From IMG/VR virus record IMGVR_UViG_3300013307_000002, positions 1 to 64,000 of that record: a stretch of 64,000 bases of DNA; one strand, written 5' to 3'. Below are positions 58,556 to 64,000 of the stretch, in pieces; positions within the stretch are counted from its first letter, which is position 1; each line of letters begins with the position of its first letter. The DNA is from a virus. A program made the translations under genes and the position numbers. Below the pieces are notes generated by a model. The model did not search any database. It was not told the DNA's origin and saw only the letters and a program-made list of their open reading frames with translations.

Positions 58556-60502
58556 TTGACACAAACAGCAGAGGTAGTATTAGCAGAAGGTTTTAATGAA
58601 TCAGTAGCTGGAATTGCTCAGCAGCAGATTGATGCATTCTCTAATGGTATTGAATCGTTTGATAAGTTAAGAAATAGGACACCGAGATTTGAAGGTGAAC
58701 GAGTATACCTAAAGTCTTGGAATGAAGGTGTTGGTAAGGGTGGTGGTTTCTTTGTTGGTAAATTGACTAGACAAGCTGACGATGGTGGTTACATTGCTTC
58801 TGTAGGAAGTAATTATCACTGGAAGCGTGAATGTGTAGACATTGACCATCTGACAGTTCTAGACTTTGGAGCTGTAGGTGATGGAACAACTGATGACGCT
58901 CCTGCTGTTCGTAGGATGATTGATTTCTCTTATAGTAATTACGCTAAGACAATCAGTATTCATGCTGGTCGTGTTGGTGTTAGATTTCCAACTGGATCTT
59001 TCAACGTAAGCCCTATTGATATTACAGATAAAGGAGAAGTTCCTGAATTTGTTATCTTTGCTCCGTGGATGATCTTTGGTGTAATGCCTCTGACGACTAT
59101 CACCTCAGATAAGAGTGATAAACCTGTATTCCTTGTAAAAGCTCGTCGTATGACAGTGCATGGAATCAATTGGGATGGTCAACAGACTACTCCAATTAAT
59201 CGTAGGAATGAAAGTAACCCGACAGGCACTAATATGCTTGTAGGCGCTACTCTGGGTATCTTTAATGATACAGCAAGTAATAAACAATCATTCCTAAGAA
59301 ATATTTGTTCAGGTGGTGAATATGTTCGAATCCACTGTTTCCGTGCTTATCGTACTGGCGGTGTGGTATTCGATACCCTTGATACGTTGGATACTAAACT
59401 TGATCAAGTATATGGCAATATGACAGCAGCTCCGTTTATTACAGCGGGCTGGTCAAATCAGTCATGGGCTTCATGGGATCATTCAACAGCATTAGAGCTT
59501 TCAAATGCGAACTTCCAGTTCTGTATGGCTCCTGCTATTTATGCTCCTCGTTGTGCTCAGTCTATCTTTGATAATGTTTGGTTTGAACATGGAGCTATTC
59601 CTTTCGACATTAACAACGGTCACTTCCGACTGATGAATGTTAGTGTTGAAGATTGTGTTTACAATCCTGTTGCTTGGAAAGCTCGACTGAATATTCAAGG
59701 TTGGTCTGGCCCTACTGGTAATAAACTAGACACTACAACCACTCCTACTGATGCAGCATGGCCTAGCTATCCTACTAATCCTGATGGTCAACCTATCACT
59801 GGTTGGTTATCTGGTTATGAAGATGGTAAGTTTGAATTAGAGCATTACGGCGCTCGGTTTGATTGCCCTGTTCGTATTCTCTGGAGTGAGGGTAATGTTC
59901 GTGGTCGTAATAACACCGGTTCTTCAGTGTGGGTTAAACTCTGTAGATTGCAGTCTCAAACAGTGGGTCAGCAATGGGAGTTAGAAATCCTATCTAAGAA
60001 TGGTTATAGTGGACTGAGAGCAGCACCTAAGCCTACTGGCGATGGTACAGCAGGTAAGACAGTAATTCGAGTACAGAGGGGCGCTGGTTCAGCTCCTATT
60101 CTCTCTATGCATCATGAAGGTTTTAATGGTATTCTAGAGGCTCAGTATACTGCTCCTTATAGTAATATCGTAGAGATTTGGGTGAAAGTAGCTGCTTGGT
60201 GTGGTGAATATGCAATGTTCGCTAAATCAACAGGAGTCACTCGTTATGATGCAGGAGCTTGTTGTATCTTCACCCCTTATGGTGATCAACAGACAGATGC
60301 TCCGGGTCTTACACCTATTGCCCCTATGTTCAGTTTACATAATGGACAGGCAGGAGTTGGTGCTTATGGAGATACGATTGCGTTTGATACAGCGTTTGTA
60401 GCAGCCAATCAAATCGATACAAGTAAAACACCTGTATATGTTAAAGTCCGATTTAACGGGAAAGACTATGCATTAGCTTTAAGTAGCTTGCTAGCTTCCT
60501 AA
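58556..60502 (+). CDS. Tailspike with pectate-lyase-like fold
   Basis: 648 residues. N-terminal module (RFEGERVYLKSWNEGVGKGG, then GGYIASVGSNYHWKREC) as in phage spike heads, then LDFGAVGDGTTDDAPAVRRM, the start of a right-handed beta-helix typical of polysaccharide-degrading tailspikes. The first 50 residues would attach it to the virion. It is unusual in being on the plus strand in the replication region, between terminators, with a TTG start after AAGGAG. It would degrade a host surface polymer. Confidence 0.75.
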   Translation: MTQTAEVVLAEGFNESVAGIAQQQIDAFSNGIESFDKLRNRTPRFEGERVYLKSWNEGVGKGGGFFVGKLTRQADDGGYIASVGSNYHWKRECVDIDHLTVLDFGAVGDGTTDDAPAVRRMIDFSYSNYAKTISIHAGRVGVRFPTGSFNVSPIDITDKGEVPEFVIFAPWMIFGVMPLTTITSDKSDKPVFLVKARRMTVHGINWDGQQTTPINRRNESNPTGTNMLVGATLGIFNDTASNKQSFLRNICSGGEYVRIHCFRAYRTGGVVFDTLDTLDTKLDQVYGNMTAAPFITAGWSNQSWASWDHSTALELSNANFQFCMAPAIYAPRCAQSIFDNVWFEHGAIPFDINNGHFRLMNVSVEDCVYNPVAWKARLNIQGWSGPTGNKLDTTTTPTDAAWPSYPTNPDGQPITGWLSGYEDGKFELEHYGARFDCPVRILWSEGNVRGRNNTGSSVWVKLCRLQSQTVGQQWELEILSKNGYSGLRAAPKPTGDGTAGKTVIRVQRGAGSAPILSMHHEGFNGILEAQYTAPYSNIVEIWVKVAAWCGEYAMFAKSTGVTRYDAGACCIFTPYGDQQTDAPGLTPIAPMFSLHNGQAGVGAYGDTIAFDTAFVAANQIDTSKTPVYVKVRFNGKDYALALSSLLAS

Positions 60503-60510
60503 ATAAATAA

Positions 60511-60537
60511 CCTCGCTTCGGCGGGGTTTTCTTTTCT
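60511..60537 (+). terminator. Strong terminator
   Basis: CCTCGC-TTCG-GCGGGG with TTCG tetraloop, followed by TTTTCTTTT. Confidence 0.88.
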
Positions 60538-60548
60538 CTGGAGTAAGT

Positions 60549-60863
60549 ATGAAAAATCTTCCACAGCTTATTAATCTTTGTCGTAAAGCTCTTATGCCGC
60601 CTGCTTCTCCAGTAGAAGAGAAGACTACTGTGACGCCTAAAAAGTTTTCTTTATCAGAAGCTCACGCTATTCTATGTATTGCTGAGGAAGAGCGTAGACG
60701 TTCTTGTAATCAGTTACGGTTAGGGCAGGCTATCTGGAACGTAGCGAGAGATAAAAATCCAGATCTTATGTCAGCGCATTGTGCTACTGATAAAGATTTC
60801 TTCTATTTTAGAGATCCTCATAAGGCTTTAGAATACTTCAACACTTATTATGTAGAGCATTAA
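60549..60863 (+). CDS. Hypothetical protein
   Basis: 104 residues, helical with basic patches (AHAILCIAEEERRRSCNQLR). It contains a TACTGTGAC motif in frame. Unknown. Confidence 0.55.
   Translation: MKNLPQLINLCRKALMPPASPVEEKTTVTPKKFSLSEAHAILCIAEEERRRSCNQLRLGQAIWNVARDKNPDLMSAHCATDKDFFYFRDPHKALEYFNTYYVEH
60626..60634 (+). other. TACTGTGAC motif, site 7 (candidate nick site)
   Basis: In the coding part of the 60549 gene, inside ACTACTGTGACG. Confidence 0.5.
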
Positions 60864-60864
60864 A

Positions 60865-61032
60865 ATGAAATGCTTTAGTTGTAGTAGTCCTCAAGTGAAT
60901 CTAAGATATTACTCTATGCAAGAGTTAAAGAAGGGTTCACCCACTAGAGGGAAGAATAAAGAGTATGTTACTGTTAAAGTTAAACATGCAACCTGTAAAG
61001 TTTGTCAAGCTCAATCAGCGGAGTATTCATGA
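60865..61032 (+). CDS. Small zinc-ribbon protein
   Basis: 55 residues with CFSCSS and CKVCQA pairs separated by a basic segment. Its stop overlaps the next ATG. Unknown. Confidence 0.55.
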   Translation: MKCFSCSSPQVNLRYYSMQELKKGSPTRGKNKEYVTVKVKHATCKVCQAQSAEYS

Positions 61033-61241
61033 AAGTAGCTATTTTAATTTGCGATGCTGGGGATGGCTCAGCATATTTGGACTGGTTTAAAAATGTTGAA
61101 CTGGCAAAGTCTATTAGCAATAAACATGAAGATTATTATATGAACGAAGGATCTCCAAACATTATTGAGGTTCCAGATGGTTGGTCGCCTCCGAGTGGAT
61201 TCTCTGATGATATGTTTTCAGACAATGGAGAGGAAGAATAA
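61029..61241 (+). CDS. Small acidic protein
   Basis: 70 residues. The ATG at 61029 overlaps the previous stop. Sequence KVAILICDAGDGSAYLDWFK, then an acidic C-terminus. Unknown. Confidence 0.52.
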   Translation: MKVAILICDAGDGSAYLDWFKNVELAKSISNKHEDYYMNEGSPNIIEVPDGWSPPSGFSDDMFSDNGEEE

Positions 61242-61456
61242 TGGCTGTAAATAACTCTCGTCGTTTTCGTGTAGCAGAACCTCCTGCTTCTTCTCCAGAT
61301 AAGTTTAGAGTTACCCTCACTCAGTGGAATCCTGAGTTTACAGAGGTTCGTTGGCAGGATGTTAAAGTAGCTAAAACAATGGGTCAGGCTGCTAAGATTA
61401 AAGGCGACTTTGAGGCAGAGCATTTTACCAACATCGGAAATATTGAATCAATTTAA
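61241..61456 (+). CDS. Small basic protein
   Basis: 71 residues (SPDKFRVTLTQWNPEFTEVR). Coupled to the previous gene by one base. Unknown. Confidence 0.52.
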   Translation: MAVNNSRRFRVAEPPASSPDKFRVTLTQWNPEFTEVRWQDVKVAKTMGQAAKIKGDFEAEHFTNIGNIESI

Positions 61457-61470
61457 GTAAGGAGTCATGG

Positions 61471-62127
61471 ATGACTGCGGAAGTAAAACTAGTAAGTATT
61501 ACCCCTGATGCAGAAGCAACTATGGGTTACATCGCTCGTGTATCAAACCCAGCTAATCAGAACAACCCAAATGTTGCAGGTCTGCTTTCTTATTGTCTAC
61601 GTCATGGTCACTGGTCTGTATTTGAACAGGCTACAATGACTCTGGAGATTAAGACAACGAGAGCTATCTCAGCTCAGATTCTTCGTCATCGAAGCTTCAC
61701 TTTCCAAGAGTTTAGTCAGCGGTATGCTGAAGTCAGTTCGGAGTCTCTGGAAGTTCCAGAACTCAGAGCACAAGACACTACAAATCGTCAGAACTCTTTT
61801 GTTGTAGAAGGTGAAGAACAGAAAGCGGTATTTGAAGGCTTTCAAAAAGAAGCTGAAATACTCTTTGAAGAGATTATGGATCTCTATGAAGAGATGCTTA
61901 GATTCGGTGTTGCTAAAGAATGTGCTCGAATGATTCTTCCTATGTGTTCACCTACCACGATTTATATGACTGGTAATGTTCGTAGTTGGATTAATTATAT
62001 TAACCTCCGTGCTGCTAATGGTACACAGAAAGAGCATATGGAAGTAGCTGAGCTGGCTAAGAAAGTATTTGTAGAACAACTACCTATTGTTTCAAAAGCA
62101 TTAGGTTGGGTTTCTGAGACTGAGTAA
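61471..62127 (+). CDS. thyX: Flavin-dependent thymidylate synthase ThyX
   Basis: 218 residues. ThyX motif RHRSFTFQEFSQRYAEV (72-88 region) and GVAKECARMILPM. It makes dTMP from dUMP with FAD, NADPH and methylene-folate. With Dcd it supplies thymidine nucleotides independently of host ThyA. RBS AAGGAG. Confidence 0.9.
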   Translation: MTAEVKLVSITPDAEATMGYIARVSNPANQNNPNVAGLLSYCLRHGHWSVFEQATMTLEIKTTRAISAQILRHRSFTFQEFSQRYAEVSSESLEVPELRAQDTTNRQNSFVVEGEEQKAVFEGFQKEAEILFEEIMDLYEEMLRFGVAKECARMILPMCSPTTIYMTGNVRSWINYINLRAANGTQKEHMEVAELAKKVFVEQLPIVSKALGWVSETE

Positions 62128-62139
62128 GAGGAGAGTAGA

Positions 62140-62364
62140 ATGAATATTATCTACGTTGCGTTTATTGTTTATATCGTATTGTCAGCTATTCCTGTTTATC
62201 TTCTTTTCCGCTGGAAACGAAAGCATGAACAAGACCTTAGAAACCTAGCTATGCAATCTGGTAAAATGGCAGTAGCACAATTAAATCAGACTCTTCTTAT
62301 CAGTGACCTCTCAGAACGAATGACATCGTTAGAGTCTAAGACAGAGGAGTCTAAAACTCAATGA
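62140..62364 (+). CDS. Small membrane protein
   Basis: 74 residues, N-terminal transmembrane helix (IIYVAFIVYIVLSAIPVYLLF) and a cytoplasmic coiled coil. Unknown. Confidence 0.58.
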   Translation: MNIIYVAFIVYIVLSAIPVYLLFRWKRKHEQDLRNLAMQSGKMAVAQLNQTLLISDLSERMTSLESKTEESKTQ

Positions 62365-62384
62365 TGGCAAGTATGGAGGTTAAA

Positions 62385-62534
62385 ATGGGAGTTGATACAG
62401 TGAAATGGTGTGACGATAAAATGAAAGAGGCTATCGAAGGTGGTAAGCAACAAGAAGCTGCTGCCTATGCTAGACTCAAACATATGTGGGAAGAAAGAGT
62501 AAATGATCCGAGTAAGAAACCTGATAACGGGTAA
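62385..62534 (+). CDS. Small hypothetical protein
   Basis: 49 residues, helical, charged (KMKEAIEGGKQQEAAAYARL). The ATG at 62385 follows GGAGG; an ATG at 62361 is an alternative. Confidence 0.5.
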   Translation: MGVDTVKWCDDKMKEAIEGGKQQEAAAYARLKHMWEERVNDPSKKPDNG

Positions 62535-62697
62535 GATTGAAGAAGCTCACTTTGACAACGACTTTTGGAGATTGAAAGATGAAGTACGTACAAGGGAATC
62601 TGTTGACGGCTCTACAATCTGGCAAGCTGGATGTGATCGCCCATCAGACGAACTGCTTCTGCAAGGGTCGTCGTGGAATAGCACCTCAAATCTTTGA
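62503..62697 (+). CDS. Doubtful small protein
   Basis: 64 residues; the first half (MIRVRNLITGKIEEAHFDND) looks protein-like, but it overlaps the previous gene by 32 and the macro-domain gene by 119 bases. Confidence 0.28.
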   Translation: MIRVRNLITGKIEEAHFDNDFWRLKDEVRTRESVDGSTIWQAGCDRPSDELLLQGSSWNSTSNL

Positions 62698-63088
62698 TGC
62701 CTTTCCTGAAGCTAAGCTTGCTGACGATAAAACAGAAGTAGGCGATGCAAGCAAGATGGGCAACTTTACTGTAGCGACCACTATGTGTGGTGGTCGTGTT
62801 TATAACCTCTATGGTCAATATCATTTTGATAACAGGAAGTCTGACTATGGAACTCATTATCCCTCTTTGCAGAACTCTTTATATGAAATGGCTTGTGATT
62901 TGCGAGAAGTTTATAGAAGCTCTACCGATGATACTCCTATTAGGGTTGGCTTTCCTCTCATTGGCTGCGGCCTTGCCGGGGGTGATTGGAATCGTGTTTC
63001 AGAGTTTATAAAGAATGCCTTTGATGGCCCAGAATATGATGTTTATATTTATACTTTAAATAAAATGGATGGTGTTCAATATGTCTAA
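62579..63088 (+). CDS. Macro-domain protein (ADP-ribose binding/hydrolysing)
   Basis: 169 residues. Macro-domain motifs: GNLL, DVIAHQTNC, RRGIAPQIFDAFPEA, YNLYGQY, VGFPLIGCGLAGGDW (the phosphate/ADP-ribose loop). Members bind ADP-ribose or remove ADP-ribosyl or acyl groups. It could counter NAD- or ADP-ribose-based host defence, or process RNA-linked ADP-ribose. Confidence 0.84.
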   Translation: MKYVQGNLLTALQSGKLDVIAHQTNCFCKGRRGIAPQIFDAFPEAKLADDKTEVGDASKMGNFTVATTMCGGRVYNLYGQYHFDNRKSDYGTHYPSLQNSLYEMACDLREVYRSSTDDTPIRVGFPLIGCGLAGGDWNRVSEFIKNAFDGPEYDVYIYTLNKMDGVQYV

Positions 63089-63245
63089 GATTAGTAAAAT
63101 TGCTTTACATCTGGATGTACTTTTCTGGTTTATTATTGTTGTTTCTACCACAGTTTTTGACATGATATTTTCACCGACCTTCTGGGTGTTTGTTGCAATC
63201 TGCGGTTTGATTGAAGCATGTGCTCGTTTGTTAAAATCAGACTAA
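63081..63245 (+). CDS. Small membrane protein
   Basis: 54 residues, two transmembrane segments (LFWFIIVVSTTVFDMIF; FWVFVAICGLIEACARL). Overlaps the macro-domain gene end. Confidence 0.55.
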   Translation: MSKISKIALHLDVLFWFIIVVSTTVFDMIFSPTFWVFVAICGLIEACARLLKSD

Positions 63246-63283
63246 TTAGCACTCTAGACTCCTTCAGATGAATGAATATGTAT

Positions 63284-63297
63284 TGTATACGTATACA
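63284..63297. repeat. 14-base palindrome TGTATACGTATACA
   Basis: A perfect palindrome upstream of the HNH gene; a candidate protein-binding or cleavage site. Confidence 0.5.
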
Positions 63298-63318
63298 CTT
63301 ATCTACAAGGAGTTTAAG

Positions 63319-63636
63319 ATGCCATCAAGTAAAGGATACATTCGCAATTATGATCAAGAAAGAAAAACAGCCATCTCCAGAGGGGAAACTGGAAAAGGAT
63401 CTAATTCTGGAGATGCAGTACGTCACCGCGCACGTAGGATCGTTGAAAAACGCTCTGGTAAGAGTGCAATCGCTGGAAAAGATGTTGACCACATTAAAAC
63501 CATCAAGTCAGGTGGCAGTAATGAATCACACAACTTACGTATTAGATCAGCTTCCGCAAATCGCTCAGATGGTGGAAAGTCTGGCTCTGTCAGCGGAAAA
63601 GCTAAAGGCGGAAGAAAAGGAGCTTTAAACAGTTGA
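63319..63636 (+). CDS. HNH-like small endonuclease
   Basis: 105 residues, very basic. HNH core: RRIVEKRSGKSAIAGKDVDH, then IKTIKSGGSNESHNLRIRSA, i.e. a DH...N-H-N pattern. C-terminus Gly/Lys-rich. The ATG at 63319 follows AAGGAG. It may be a homing or packaging-associated nuclease. Confidence 0.72.
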   Translation: MPSSKGYIRNYDQERKTAISRGETGKGSNSGDAVRHRARRIVEKRSGKSAIAGKDVDHIKTIKSGGSNESHNLRIRSASANRSDGGKSGSVSGKAKGGRKGALNS

Positions 63637-63914
63637 GTGTAACTATAACAGTTCCTGATTACCAAGTGCTGGAGAGCTTAACATCATCAACCGTTGTTGA
63701 GTTCTTTGGAAACGATCTTCTTACCTACTTCAGCGAATCAAGTTTAATTGAAGCTGCGGGAGGGTTAGAACATCTTGTCAGTTATTTACCTGATGATAAG
63801 ATTGACGAAGAGTTTCTCCATAGGCACCCAAATCCTAGCGAAATCCTAGACTACCTAGATGATGAAGCTATTATGGATTACCTTATTAATAAAGGTTACA
63901 ATATCGAAATGTAA
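63633..63914 (+). CDS. Hypothetical acidic protein
   Basis: 93 residues, acidic, helical (LHRHPNPSEILDYLDDEAIM). TTG start overlapping the HNH stop, with GGAG upstream. Unknown. Confidence 0.55.
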   Translation: MSVTITVPDYQVLESLTSSTVVEFFGNDLLTYFSESSLIEAAGGLEHLVSYLPDDKIDEEFLHRHPNPSEILDYLDDEAIMDYLINKGYNIEM

Positions 63915-63917
63915 AAC

Positions 63918-63949
63918 AACCCGCTAGAGGGATCTAGTGGGTTTTCTTG
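63918..63949 (+). terminator. Strong terminator
   Basis: AACCCGCTAGA and TCTAGTGGGTT form eleven pairs around GGGA, followed by TTCTTG. Confidence 0.85.
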
Positions 63950-63970
63950 TCTCTAAATTAGGATTAGCAT

Positions 63971-64000
63971 ATGTCTAAAAATATCCCTTCAAATTCAGTA
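63971..64000 (+). CDS. Partial gene at right edge
   Basis: An ATG after AGGA begins MSKNIPSNSV and runs out of the window. Function cannot be judged. Confidence 0.5.
   Translation, partial: MSKNIPSNSV

Noticed and set aside
1-64000. CRISPR array, integrase, repressor, insertion sequence
   Set aside because: None found: no regularly spaced repeats, no tyrosine or serine recombinase motifs and no transposase; supports a lytic phage.

Overview
This window is part of the genome of a large, apparently strictly lytic, tailed double-stranded DNA phage of an enterobacterium. The evidence for a phage is a full head-packaging-tail set (small and large terminase, portal, scaffold, major capsid, connector, tail and fibre proteins). 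No integrase, repressor or CRISPR array is visible. The host is inferred from strong sigma70 promoters, copies of the enterobacterial rRNA boxA antitermination signal, tRNAs with encoded CCA ends and Shine-Dalgarno starts. A 310-residue capsid protein of the SU10/DUF5309 type, a large podovirus-type portal and a connector/stabilisation-type tail pair suggest a podovirus related to the phiEco32/SU10 (Kuravirus-like) group. This placement is an inference. Both genome ends lie outside the window.

Layout. From 45 to about 21,100 everything is on the minus strand and forms the late region. Read in the direction of transcription it is HNH endonuclease, a hypothetical gene, TerS, TerL, portal, a small gene, scaffold, major capsid (with a probable -1 frameshift into Ig-like domains), connector, fibre proteins (one with a GDPD enzyme domain), two lipoproteins, endolysin, a second fibre, a giant tail protein carrying four inserted Ig-like domains, and two more tail proteins. 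From 21,100 to 23,700 lies a mostly non-coding early leader with at least four sigma70-type promoters, three of them followed by a boxA copy. From 22,634 to the right edge all genes are on the plus strand.

The plus strand falls into blocks. 22.6-33.6 kb: small early genes, many tiny lipoproteins and membrane proteins, a ProQ/FinO-like RNA-binding protein, a SleB-like wall hydrolase, five tRNAs (Asn, Tyr, Arg, Leu, Gln), two tRNA-like RNAs and a structured non-coding locus. 34-41 kb: PhoH ATPase, a Mesh1/SpoT-type HD hydrolase, TerB, a PRPP-synthetase/NAMPT pair, TerC and a DNA-binding protein. 42.7-52.3 kb: an amidoligase island with two COOH-NH2 ligases, a class-II glutamine amidotransferase, an ATP-grasp ligase, a gamma-glutamylcyclotransferase and several unknown proteins. 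52.7-64 kb: primase-helicase, stand-alone 3'-5' exonuclease, nucleotidyltransferase-like protein, dCTP deaminase, HNH endonucleases, thioredoxin, a tailspike, ThyX and a macro-domain protein.

Main points of interest. (1) The amidoligase/ATP-grasp/GATase/GGCT island probably makes an unknown amide- or peptide-modified product. (2) A 9-base motif, TACT(G/A)TGAC, occurs seven times, only on the plus strand and only in the rightward region; it matches the strand-specific nick consensus reported for Pseudomonas phage tf. (3) The PRPP-synthetase/NAMPT pair may rebuild NAD+ during NAD-depleting host defence, and a macro-domain protein is also encoded. (4) The major capsid protein can be extended by Ig-like domains through a -1 frameshift. 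(5) The tRNA region carries a gene insertion with a 17-base duplication of a tRNA 5' end, and a CCA-ended RNA that is not a tRNA.
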